Source of the DNA: Xanthobacteraceae bacterium
GTDB taxonomy: Bacteria; Pseudomonadota; Alphaproteobacteria; Rhizobiales; Xanthobacteraceae
NCBI GenBank assembly: GCA_030039655.1
Contig: JASHVC010000777.1
Span: 1 to 9,328, forward strand
Direction: 5' to 3'
Length of the DNA stretch: 9,328 nucleotides
Both the position numbers and the translations under genes were made by a program. Below, one piece after another: positions 1 through 6,636 of the stretch. How positions within the stretch are numbered: position 1 is the first letter of the stretch; each line of letters starts with the position of its first letter. Under the pieces are notes generated by a model that made no database searches, was not told where the DNA came from, and saw only the letters and a list, made by a program, of their open reading frames with translations.

Positions 1-317
1 GGCTTTTGATCCTCGCCGATCGCGCGCGGTTGACCGTCGCCCCACGACAAGCCGGGGTTATGACACGATTCACAAGAGCGGCTCTTGGAGCCCGACAGAA
101 TTGGATCGAAGAACAGGGTTCGGCCAAGCTTGAACTTCGCATCCGAGTAAGGATTGTCCTTCGGATATGCAATTTCGCTGGGCCGCTTGTATTTGTCGTG
201 CCAGGCAAGCCCGCCCGCCGGCGGCGCGCCGGAAACCGACGCGCCAACGCCGAGCGCGATGACGAGCGCGATCGTCAGGCGACCAGCCTTTGTCCCCAAT
301 GGATCTCGTGCACCCAT
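1..317 (-). CDS. Di-haem cytochrome-c peroxidase / MauG-family protein, N-terminal part (cut by window edge)
   Basis: The minus strand from 317 to the left edge reads open for 105 codons and continues out of the window. Residues 1-30 look like a secretion signal: a basic start (R4, K10, R13), then a hydrophobic run (TIALVIALGVGASVSG). The mature part has the family's opening block, KLGRTLFFDPILSGSKSRSC (residues 63-82), and one c-type haem motif, CESCH (residues 82-86), followed by a SWGDGQPRAIG segment. This order, LGR-LFFDP-LS then CxxCH then DG, is typical of di-haem peroxidases of the CcpA/MauG group (PF03150). The second haem site would lie beyond the edge. Family members act in the periplasm, either reducing H2O2 with electrons from cytochrome c or oxidising a partner protein. 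I chose ATG at 317. An in-frame ATG at 347 is possible, after TAA TGA stops further upstream. Neither has a good ribosome site. The family is secure; peroxidase versus MauG-like role is open. Confidence 0.85.
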   Translation of the reverse strand, partial: MGARDPLGTKAGRLTIALVIALGVGASVSGAPPAGGLAWHDKYKRPSEIAYPKDNPYSDAKFKLGRTLFFDPILSGSKSRSCESCHNPGLSWGDGQPRAIGEDQK

Positions 318-593
318 GGCGCAAAGTTCCAACACCGCGATTGCCATCGCGTTAAACGGCAGCAAAAGGTCTCATTAAGCGCGCTTATGACGCAGTGGTA
401 TCAACAAACGTGCAGATGCTTCGTATTGCGATGCAAGGCTGCACATGGCGCCGTGAGAATCACTTTCCAAGCACCCAAACAATCGCGACGCGTCTGATAG
501 TAAATGTGCTTATACCGGACGATGACCAAATCGATAACGGCATCTTTCAAAGAGGAACCAATCGATTAGTACATTGTTGCGGAAATCTTTGGA
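318..593. other. Gene-free AT-richer gap between the peroxidase and Bug genes
   Basis: I see no convincing gene on either strand. The short open frames here lack ribosome sites and family resemblance. By hand count, 481-600 contains 49 G/C in 120 bases, well below the flanking genes, which fits a promoter-bearing spacer upstream of the minus-strand peroxidase gene. No strong hairpin-plus-T-run terminator was found after the Bug stop codon. The gap contains the palindrome listed separately at 376-387. Confidence 0.6.
376..387. promoter_or_regulatory. Perfect 12-bp palindrome TAAGCGCGCTTA upstream of the peroxidase gene
   Basis: TAAGCGCGCTTA is its own reverse complement. It lies 59-70 bases upstream of the ATG at 317, or 29-40 bases upstream of the alternative ATG at 347. 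That is a reasonable position for a dimeric regulator's operator. No clear -35/-10 pair accompanies it, and the symmetry could be chance. Confidence 0.25.
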
Positions 594-1562
594 TCATTTT
601 TCCAACTTATGACTCAGCGCCACGATGTCCGCGTATTCGGTCTCCAAACGCATGCGTGCCGCGGCGGGATCTTCATAGCGGGCAAGCAGTCCGATTGCCT
701 CGACCTTGGCGGTGAACGATGCATCGTGCGCCGCTTTTGCAACCGCATCGACCAAAACGCCGCGCACGCCGTCCGGTAATCCTTTCGGCGCGTAGAGTCC
801 CATGACGAGGTTCAGGCCATTTTCGGCAATGCCGCGCTCGACGAAAGTTGGAACATCGGGCAACTGCGGCAGCCGACTGGGCGCCGTCGTTATCAGCGGG
901 CGAAGCTTGTTGCTTGCGAACATCCCCGCGCCCGTCGTGTAAGGCACCATGCCGATATCGATCTGCTTACCCAGAATGGCAGTGGTCAGTTGCGCTCCGC
1001 CGGGAAACGGCACCGAGACCATATCCATTTGGAATTGATGAGCCAGCGCCTGCATGCTCAGCGACGACACGGTGCCGATGCCCGCCGAAGCGTAATTGAG
1101 CTTGCCCGGATTGGCATGCACGTAATCGATGACGTCAGCGAGCGTCTTCCACGGCGCATCCGCGCTGACCGCGAGCACGCTGACGTCGGTCGCGTAGTTG
1201 CCGAGCAGCGCGAAGCTATCGAGCGTGAACGGCACGTTCGTCCCCGATATGCGGGTGATGGTGAAAATCGAATTGATCCCCTGCCCGATCGTGTAGCCAC
1301 TCGGCTCCGCCGTCGCGACCTCCTGCATGCCGAGCGTTCCACTGGCACCCGGCCGATTGATGAGAACAAGCGACGCGCTCAATGCCGATGACAATGCGGG
1401 CTCGATCATGCGCGCGGCGGTATCGACCGGACCACCGGGAGTCGCCGGCACGATCATCTGAATCGAGCGCGCCGGAAACCGCTCCTGCGCGAGCGCTGCG
1501 GCCGCAGCCCCCGCAAGCATTGCGAGCGCGATCCCCGCAACGGCCATCGCCGGCTTTCGCAT
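594..1562 (-). CDS. Bug/TctC-family periplasmic solute-binding protein (tripartite tricarboxylate transporter receptor)
   Basis: This 322-residue protein has the usual length for the Bug receptor family (PF03970, TctC), which captures small carboxylates in the periplasm and hands them to a TctA/TctB membrane pair. Residues 1-25 form a Sec signal peptide (basic MRKP start, Ala/Leu core, likely cut after ALA before Q26). The mature start carries the family's ligand-loop pattern: IVPATPGGPVDTAAR (37-51), then NRPGASGTLG (69-78). Later family blocks are YASAGIGT (158-164) and FPGGAQLTTAILGKQID (186-202). The open frame runs further upstream, to 1871, but ATG 1562 is preferred: AGGAGG lies about five bases before it, the signal peptide begins there, and the extension would overlap the divergent gene. 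No tctA or tctB is present, as is common for this expanded family. It is divergent from the amidohydrolase gene with 76 bases between starts, suggesting shared control. The ligand is unknown. Confidence 0.93.
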   Translation of the reverse strand: MRKPAMAVAGIALAMLAGAAAAALAQERFPARSIQMIVPATPGGPVDTAARMIEPALSSALSASLVLINRPGASGTLGMQEVATAEPSGYTIGQGINSIFTITRISGTNVPFTLDSFALLGNYATDVSVLAVSADAPWKTLADVIDYVHANPGKLNYASAGIGTVSSLSMQALAHQFQMDMVSVPFPGGAQLTTAILGKQIDIGMVPYTTGAGMFASNKLRPLITTAPSRLPQLPDVPTFVERGIAENGLNLVMGLYAPKGLPDGVRGVLVDAVAKAAHDASFTAKVEAIGLLARYEDPAAARMRLETEYADIVALSHKLEK

Positions 1563-1592
1563 CGATTCCTCCTGACAACAAGCAACGGGCCT

Positions 1593-1605
1593 GTCATACC
1601 ATGAC
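1593..1605. promoter_or_regulatory. Inverted repeat GTCAT-ACC-ATGAC in the divergent Bug/amidohydrolase promoter gap
   Basis: The 76-base gap between the two divergent start codons contains perfect 5-base arms separated by three bases. It lies 34-46 bases upstream of the amidohydrolase ATG and 31-43 bases upstream of the Bug ATG, so one bound dimer could affect both genes. The arms are short and chance is a real alternative. I see no regulator gene nearby. Confidence 0.25.
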
Positions 1606-1638
1606 TGACCGAAACGCCAACTTTGCCGAGAAGAACCG

Positions 1639-2628
1639 ATGCGCGTCGTCACGCTGGAAGAACATTTTGCCATCCCGATGGTGCAGGCCGGCGCAGTAGC
1701 GCCGGTGAGCAGCAACCAAGACCTTCCAACCGTCATCAGGAACGTCGGCGGCAAGATCATCGATCTGGCCGAAGAGCGAATCGCCGACATGGACCGCAAC
1801 GGCATCACCGTGCAGGTGCTCTCGAAGGCCGGCGCCCATATGGGTCCGAACGCCGATGCCTTTGAGGGCAAGGAGGCGACGGCTTATTCGCGCCAGTTCA
1901 ACGACGCGTTCGCCAAGAAAATCGCAGAGCGGCCGGACCGGTTTGCGGCCTTCGCGCATCTGGCAGTCAGCATCCCCGAGGCCGCGGCCGATGAACTTGA
2001 GCGCACCGTCACTGAATACGGATTCAAAGGCGCGCTGATCAACGGCATGATCCGCGGTCAGTTCCTCGACGATCCTAGGTTTGCGCCGCTGTTCGCTCGC
2101 GCCGAAGAACTCGACGTGCCGCTGTACATCCACCCCGGCATGCCGCCCGACGGCGTGCGCCGAGCCTATTACGAAGGCTTTCCGGCCAAGATCAGTTTCG
2201 CTCTCGCGGCGTTTGCGTGGGGCTGGCACTACGAGACGGCGCTACATGTCATGCGGCTGGCGGTCGCGGGAGTGTTCGACAAATATCCGCGACTGAACGT
2301 GATCATCGGCCACATGGGCGAGGCGCTGCCGGTCATGCTGGCGCGCTGCGAGCACGAATTCTCCAGCGACGTTTCGTATCTATCTCGGCCGCTGTCCAAG
2401 ACCATCACGGATCAGGTCTACATCACGTCGGCGGGCTTTTTCACCAATCCGCCGTTTGTCGCCGCGCTTTCGACCTTCGGCATCGACCGGCTGATGTTCT
2501 CGGTCGACTATCCGTATGCCAGCAACGCCGAGGGCCGCAAGTTTTTGGACAACATTCCGCTGGAGGGCGCTGACCTGGAAAAGTTCGCTCACGGTAATGC
2601 GGACCGGCTGCTGAAGTTGAAGACCTGA
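1639..2628 (+). CDS. Amidohydrolase-superfamily metalloenzyme, gamma-resorcylate decarboxylase-like
   Basis: This 329-residue protein belongs to amidohydrolase family 2 (PF04909), the ACMSD-like TIM-barrel group. Its start, TLEEHFAIP (residues 5-13), is the hallmark N-terminus of gamma-resorcylate (2,6-dihydroxybenzoate) decarboxylases, with E7 and H9 as the expected metal ligands. The other expected ligands and catalytic residues are present: H165 in YIHPGMPP, H225 in IIGHMGEALP and D290 in FSVDYPYASN. Length and spacing match that subfamily, whose members remove CO2 from hydroxybenzoates without an organic cofactor, using a Zn or Mn ion. Cytoplasmic location is likely, as no signal peptide is visible. 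ATG 1639 is chosen because the EEH motif must be near the N-terminus; GAGAAG upstream is a weak ribosome site. Substrate is not proven: many relatives are annotated only as amidohydrolase. The neighbouring divergent Bug receptor may supply an organic acid. Confidence 0.88.
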   Translation: MRVVTLEEHFAIPMVQAGAVAPVSSNQDLPTVIRNVGGKIIDLAEERIADMDRNGITVQVLSKAGAHMGPNADAFEGKEATAYSRQFNDAFAKKIAERPDRFAAFAHLAVSIPEAAADELERTVTEYGFKGALINGMIRGQFLDDPRFAPLFARAEELDVPLYIHPGMPPDGVRRAYYEGFPAKISFALAAFAWGWHYETALHVMRLAVAGVFDKYPRLNVIIGHMGEALPVMLARCEHEFSSDVSYLSRPLSKTITDQVYITSAGFFTNPPFVAALSTFGIDRLMFSVDYPYASNAEGRKFLDNIPLEGADLEKFAHGNADRLLKLKT

Positions 2629-2630
2629 AA

Positions 2631-2730
2631 TGTCATGCTCCGCGAAGGCGGAGCATCCAGTAATCGCAAACCGTCAGGATGACCCTCACGACGGTGATTA
2701 CTGGATCGTCCGCCTTCGCGGACGATGACA
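2631..2730. repeat. Compound palindromic repeat: two hairpins forming a ~100-bp inverted repeat
   Basis: Arms 2631-2665 and 2696-2730 are inverted copies, 31 of 35 bases identical by hand comparison. Each arm is also a hairpin: ATGCTCCGC (2635-2643), loop GAAG, GCGGAGCAT (2648-2656) on the left; ATCGTCCGC (2705-2713), loop CTTC, GCGGACGAT (2718-2726) on the right. The only arm differences are GC/CG swaps that keep both stems perfect. An inner pair, ACCGTC (2670-2675) and GACGGT (2690-2695), adds further symmetry. There is no coding capacity. It resembles the short palindromic intergenic elements common in Bradyrhizobium and Rhodopseudomonas chromosomes; that family assignment is from memory, not a search. 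Confidence 0.85.
2635..2726. terminator. Possible bidirectional transcript end between convergent genes
   Basis: The amidohydrolase (plus) and molybdenum subunit (minus) genes converge here, with stop codons ending at 2628 and 2741. The two 9-bp GC-rich hairpins of the repeat, or the larger cruciform-like pairing of both arms, would sit just after each stop. Neither hairpin is followed by a T-run, so this is not a canonical intrinsic terminator. It may only protect mRNA 3' ends. Confidence 0.35.
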
Positions 2731-2740
2731 TTCGGATGCG

Positions 2741-5086
2741 TCAGCCGCCGGATTGTGCCCGCGCAATCGCCGCGCGGACGCGGCTCGCCGTCACCGGCGT
2801 CTCGAACACGGCGGCGCCGAGCGGCCGCAGCGCGTCGTTGACCGCATTGATAATCGCCGCCGGCGGACCAATCGCGCCGTTCTCACCGATGCCTTTCATG
2901 CCGAACATGGAAAACGGCGATGGCGTCTCGATGAAGTCGAGTTTGACCTCGGGGATTGAGGGCGCGGTGGGCGCGGTGTAGTCGGCGAGCGTCGTGGCGG
3001 TCGGCTGCCCCGATGCGTCGTAGCTCGATTCCTCGTAGAGTGCGTTGCCAAGGCCGTTGGAAAATCCGCCGAGCACTTGGCCCTCGACCAGCAGCGGATT
3101 CACCCGCGTACCGCAATCGGCAACGATTGCGTAATCTAGTACCTCTACGCCGCCCGTGTCGGGATCAACGGCAACGACGGCAGCATGCGCCGAATAGGAA
3201 AAGACGCCGGGATCGTGCGGCTTGTGGCCGGCGGTGGCGGCCAGCCCTCCAGGGTCGGCGTCGGCCGGCAAATCTTCCGGATGGTGATACCAGGCGCGGC
3301 CGATCTCGGAAAATTCCACGCTGCCTTGCGGGCCGTAGACGCGACCGTCTTTGATCTTAACGTCGCCTTCCTTGCATTGCAGAAGATGCGCGCCGATTTT
3401 GGCAATCGGCGTCATCAGCAATTGGCACGCTTCCGCAATAGCGCCGCCGGTCGTGACCATCGAGCGCGACGTGTAAGTACCGGTGCCGGCGGTCGATGCC
3501 GAGGTGTCGCCGAATCGCACTGACACCTTGCGCGGGTCGATGCCCAGGACCTCGTGCGCGACCTGAGCAAACACCGTCTCGTGGCCCTGGCCGTGGGAAT
3601 GCGAGCCGACTTCGAGAACGAGTTCGCCATCGCCCGTGAGCCGCGCCACCGCCGGCTCCATGCCCGGTACCAGTTCGATACCCCACGCCGAATAGCCGAA
3701 CGGCCCTGTTCCGTAAGCGGTTTGCTCGTAGAAACAGGCCAAGCCAATGCCGATCAGCCGCCCATCCTCCTCGCCTTTCTTCTGCCGAGTGCGCACCGCC
3801 GGCATATCTACGAGTTCGGCAGCGCGTTTGACCGCAGCCGCATAATTGCCGCTGTCGAGCGTCTTTTTGGTGATCGACACGTACGGCATCTGCTCCGGCT
3901 TCACGAAGTTGCGCAGGCGCACTTCGAGCGGATCGATGCCAACGGCCTCGGCGATGCCGTCCATGATGATCTCATGGCCGATGCACGACAACGGACGTGC
4001 GACACCGCGGAAAGGCTGACCGGCGGGTTTGTTGCTCACCACGTTGATGGCGCGGCCGCGGAAAGCGCGGATGTCGTAGCAGCCCTGCATGTTGCCGATG
4101 GCAAGGCCGCCTTCGATGCCGGCAGGCCAGGGCCACGGCGAATAGGCACCCGAATCCACTGTCACGTCACAGTCGAGCGCGAGCACGCGGCCGTTTGCGT
4201 CGGCGAAGCCGGTAATCTTGCACCGATAATCGCGGCAAGTGGCGTCGCAGATCAGCGACTCATGACGATCCTGAACCCAGCGCACCGGACGGCGAAGTTG
4301 CATCGCCGCGAAGGCGACGCACACGGTTTCGCTCTCGACGTATGTCTTTAGCCCAAACGAGGCACCCACATCCGGCACCACCACGCGCAGCCGCCGTTGG
4401 CTGATACCCAGCACTTGCGCCAGGCCGATCTGCAGCGGCACTGGCAGTTGATGCGCCACATAGACAACGAGCTCGTCGAGCCTGTTGTCGTAGGACGCGA
4501 CGCAGGCGCGGCCCTCGAGCGGGAGCGGATGCATCCGATTCATCCGGAAGCTGCGCTCGATCACATGCGCCGCCGCGGACTTCGCAGCATTGAGGTCACC
4601 GGCCTCGAGCTTGATGTCGACCAGAACGTTGTCGCCCCATTCGTCGTGGACGAATGGCGGTGATTTCTTCAGTGCATCCGCCATGGTCACCACTGGCGGC
4701 AGCGGCTCGAAATCCACCGCCACGAGCGCCGCGAGGTCTTCGGCTTCGGCTGCCGTCGGGGCGAGCACCATCGCGACTGGCTCGCCGACATGGCGCACTT
4801 TGCCGGCGGCGAGAATCGGCCAGTCCGACGGCTTGAAGCCCGGCAGTTTCGCCGTCGAACGCATGCGGCCGACGCCGCGCAGGTCTGCGGCGCAGAACAC
4901 GTGCTGATCATAGCCTTGCGGCTTGCGCACCGCGGCGATGCGGGCGTGGGCATGCGGGCTGCGCACAAACGCGGCATGCAGCATGCCCGGCAAAGCGATA
5001 TCGGCGCAGAATTGGCCGCGCCCCTCAAGAAAGCGCGCGTCCTCAAGTCGCGGAAGCCGGGCGCCGATGCCAAATTCGGTTGCCAT
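2741..5086 (-). CDS. Molybdopterin-binding large subunit, xanthine dehydrogenase/aldehyde oxidase (CoxL-like) family
   Basis: This 781-residue protein is the catalytic Mo-subunit of a molybdenum hydroxylase. Such enzymes hydroxylate or oxidise aldehydes, N-heterocycles or aromatics using water. Numbering from ATG 5086, residues ~15-130 form the a/b hammerhead domain (GIGARLPRLED near the start, then the RSPHAHARI segment), and the rest forms the Mo-cofactor domains. Visible cofactor motifs are PDVGASFGLK (238-247), QPFRGVARP (357-365), GSHSHGQGHET (494-504) and TYTSRSM (537-543). GMKGIGENGAIGPPAA contains E735, the expected catalytic base. The CO-dehydrogenase AYxCSFR loop is absent. Length (~780) is normal and no export signal is visible. 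ATG 5086 has GAGG six bases upstream; GTG at 5101 would add five residues. No FAD (CoxM) or 2Fe-2S (CoxS) subunit gene flanks it: the left neighbour converges and the right neighbour diverges. Substrate unknown. Confidence 0.93.
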   Translation of the reverse strand: MATEFGIGARLPRLEDARFLEGRGQFCADIALPGMLHAAFVRSPHAHARIAAVRKPQGYDQHVFCAADLRGVGRMRSTAKLPGFKPSDWPILAAGKVRHVGEPVAMVLAPTAAEAEDLAALVAVDFEPLPPVVTMADALKKSPPFVHDEWGDNVLVDIKLEAGDLNAAKSAAAHVIERSFRMNRMHPLPLEGRACVASYDNRLDELVVYVAHQLPVPLQIGLAQVLGISQRRLRVVVPDVGASFGLKTYVESETVCVAFAAMQLRRPVRWVQDRHESLICDATCRDYRCKITGFADANGRVLALDCDVTVDSGAYSPWPWPAGIEGGLAIGNMQGCYDIRAFRGRAINVVSNKPAGQPFRGVARPLSCIGHEIIMDGIAEAVGIDPLEVRLRNFVKPEQMPYVSITKKTLDSGNYAAAVKRAAELVDMPAVRTRQKKGEEDGRLIGIGLACFYEQTAYGTGPFGYSAWGIELVPGMEPAVARLTGDGELVLEVGSHSHGQGHETVFAQVAHEVLGIDPRKVSVRFGDTSASTAGTGTYTSRSMVTTGGAIAEACQLLMTPIAKIGAHLLQCKEGDVKIKDGRVYGPQGSVEFSEIGRAWYHHPEDLPADADPGGLAATAGHKPHDPGVFSYSAHAAVVAVDPDTGGVEVLDYAIVADCGTRVNPLLVEGQVLGGFSNGLGNALYEESSYDASGQPTATTLADYTAPTAPSIPEVKLDFIETPSPFSMFGMKGIGENGAIGPPAAIINAVNDALRPLGAAVFETPVTASRVRAAIARAQSGG

Positions 5087-5139
5087 GAAACGCCTCGACA
5101 CACCCAGAGTGCGATCAACTTGCCTGTCTACCCAATTTG

Positions 5140-5188
5140 CAAACGCCCTTCCACCCTCCGTGGGGTTGTTTGCCGCGCTGGGCGTTTG
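5140..5188. promoter_or_regulatory. 9-bp inverted repeat in the divergent promoter region
   Basis: CAAACGCCC (5140-5148) and GGGCGTTTG (5180-5188) are perfect inverted copies, with 31 bases between. Between them CCAC-CCTCC-GTGG can form a smaller hairpin. The site lies between the divergent molybdenum-subunit and transporter genes, 54 bases above the first start and 88 above the second. It could be an operator pair or a leader structure. No regulator is encoded in the window. Confidence 0.35.
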
Positions 5189-5193
5189 ATAAG
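5166..5193 (+). promoter_or_regulatory. Weak candidate sigma-70-type promoter for the transporter operon
   Basis: TTGTTT (5166-5171) and GATAAG (5188-5193) are separated by 16 bases and lie about 85 bases upstream of the binding-protein ATG. Matches to consensus are partial (three and four of six). The -10 element would abut the right arm of the 5140-5188 inverted repeat, so binding there could block or modulate initiation. This is a guess from spacing. Confidence 0.2.
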
Positions 5194-5276
5194 GTCACAC
5201 ACAATGCGTTGGACAGCTCCGTGCTGAATCGGGCGGCCGTCTGTACTGGCGCGCAATCTTGAAATGGGAGGAAAGC

Positions 5277-6581
5277 ATGAGTGAGGAAAATGCGCGCACG
5301 GCACCGTCGCGGTTGCGCGGTGGCGTTAGCCGGCGCGCGCTGATTGCATCTGGTGTTGGTGCCCTCGCCGCGCCGGCCGTGCTGCGCGTTATCCCGGCGA
5401 ATGCGCAATCCAAGACCATCAAGGTGGGGCACGTCAGCCCGAAGACCGGTCCGCTCGCCGGATTCGGCGAAGCAGACAGCTTCATCATCGAGCAGGTGAA
5501 CAAGATTCTAAAACCCGGGCTGCAGAGCGGCGGCAAGACTTACCCGGTAGAGATCCTAACCAGGGACAGCCAATCGACCGGCACGCGCGCGTCCGAAGTT
5601 GCCTCCGAGCTGATCGTGCACGACAAGGTCGATCTGATCCTCGCTTCGTCCGCGCCCGACACTACCAATCCGGTGGCCGATCAGGCCGAAGTCAACGAAG
5701 TGCCTTGCGTCACCACCAATTGCCCGTGGCAGCCTTATTTCTTTGGCCGCAACGGCAACCCGGCAAAAGGCTTTACCTGGACTTATCACTTCTTTTGGGG
5801 CCTGGAAGACGTTATCGCCTCCTATCTGCCAATGTGGGACAGCGCCTCGACCAACAAAGTGGTCGGCGGACTTTTTCCCAACGACGCCGATGGCAATGCG
5901 TGGGGCGATCCGCAGCGCGGCCTGCCGCCGGCGCTCACCAAGGCCGGATATCAATTGCACGACCCCGGCCGCTATCAGGTTATGAACAATGATTTCACGT
6001 CGCAGATTTCAGCGTTCAAAAGCGCCGGCGCGCAGATCGTCGTCGGCAACATGATTCCGCCGGACTTCGCGACGTTCTGGTCGCAGGCGGCGCAGCAGGG
6101 TTTCCATCCCAAGATCGTCACCATTGGGAAGGCGCTCCTGTTCCCCTCGGTGGTGAGGTCCCTCGGTGCGCGCGGCAACGGGCTCACGACCGAAATCTGG
6201 TGGACACCGACCTTCCCGTTCAAATCGGGATTGACGGGCCAGAGCGCGAAAGAGCTGACCGACGCCTACACGGCCGCGACCAAGCGGCCATGGACACAGC
6301 CGATCGGCTATCAGCACGCGCTGTTCGAAGTAGCGATCGACGCGCTCAAGCGGACAAAGAGCATCGATCCGAAGGCGATCCTCGATTCCATCGTGGCGAC
6401 CAATTACCAGTCGATCGTCGGCCCGGTGCACTGGACCGGCCAGCCGGTCAAGAATGTGACCAAGACGCCGCTCGTCGCCGGGCAATGGCAAAGCAAGGGT
6501 TCGGCGTTCGATCTGGTGATCACTGAGAACAAGTCGGCGCCGAACGTTCCGGTCGGTGGGAAGTTGGAAATGCTGTCATGA
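5277..6581 (+). CDS. Liv-type ABC transporter substrate-binding protein, Tat-exported
   Basis: This 434-residue periplasmic receptor belongs to the leucine/isoleucine/valine-binding-like group (Peripla_BP_6, type I fold) and feeds the ABC importer encoded just downstream. ATG 5277 is chosen over TTG 5259 because GGGAGG lies six bases before it. The N-terminus is a twin-arginine signal: SRRALIASG (18-26) with R19 and R20, a hydrophobic core, and likely cleavage after ANA (41-43). The mature protein opens with IKVGHVSPKTGPLAGFG (48-64), the usual first strand and ligand loop. LILASSAPDTTNPVADQAE (120-138) and VGGLFPNDADG (196-206) are further family blocks. Several aromatic residues follow the first lobe (NCPWQPYFF, 148-156; TYHFFWG, 169-175). 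Liv-type receptors bind amino acids, amides or aromatic and other carboxylic acids; the ligand here is not readable. Tat export implies folding before secretion. Confidence 0.93.
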   Translation: MSEENARTAPSRLRGGVSRRALIASGVGALAAPAVLRVIPANAQSKTIKVGHVSPKTGPLAGFGEADSFIIEQVNKILKPGLQSGGKTYPVEILTRDSQSTGTRASEVASELIVHDKVDLILASSAPDTTNPVADQAEVNEVPCVTTNCPWQPYFFGRNGNPAKGFTWTYHFFWGLEDVIASYLPMWDSASTNKVVGGLFPNDADGNAWGDPQRGLPPALTKAGYQLHDPGRYQVMNNDFTSQISAFKSAGAQIVVGNMIPPDFATFWSQAAQQGFHPKIVTIGKALLFPSVVRSLGARGNGLTTEIWWTPTFPFKSGLTGQSAKELTDAYTAATKRPWTQPIGYQHALFEVAIDALKRTKSIDPKAILDSIVATNYQSIVGPVHWTGQPVKNVTKTPLVAGQWQSKGSAFDLVITENKSAPNVPVGGKLEMLS

Positions 6582-6589
6582 ACTGCCGC

Positions 6590-6607
6590 GGTCCGCGAAA
6601 GCGGGCC
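6590..6607 (+). promoter_or_regulatory. Intercistronic GAAA-tetraloop hairpin between binding-protein and livG genes
   Basis: GGTCCGC (6590-6596), loop GAAA, GCGGGCC (6601-6607) form a seven-pair stem with one G-U pair and a GNRA loop. It starts nine bases after the binding-protein stop and ends 29 bases before the livG start. No T-run follows, so it is not an intrinsic terminator. It is more likely a 3'-end stabiliser that lets the receptor be made in excess, as in other binding-protein operons. It matches 14 of 18 bases of the hairpin core at 2706-2726. Confidence 0.5.
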
Positions 6608-6636
6608 ATTGCGTATTCCAGCGCGCGGCTTGGCAA

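Noticed and set aside
6..497. 163-codon plus-strand open frame at the left end
   Set aside because: It is largely antisense to the peroxidase fragment, which carries a CxxCH haem motif and family blocks; its own composition is basic and low in complexity.
1563..1871. N-terminal extension of the Bug receptor back to 1871
   Set aside because: It would bury the signal peptide, ignore the strong AGGAGG site before 1562, and overlap the amidohydrolase gene.
2631..2730. Insertion sequence remnant or CRISPR repeat
   Set aside because: There is no transposase fragment, no target duplication that I could see, and no repeat-spacer array, only one compound palindrome.
3554..4351. 265-codon plus-strand open frame
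   Set aside because: It lies wholly antisense to the molybdenum subunit gene, whose motifs are unmistakable. Long antisense frames are expected in GC-rich DNA.
2741..5086. Carbon monoxide dehydrogenase large subunit (form I CoxL)
   Set aside because: The AYxCSFR active-site loop is not present; the corresponding stretch reads QPFRGVARP, as in other molybdenum hydroxylases.
6556..6636. Longer livG start at GTG 6556
   Set aside because: The added 27 residues overlap the end of the binding-protein gene and do not resemble an ABC ATPase N-terminus.
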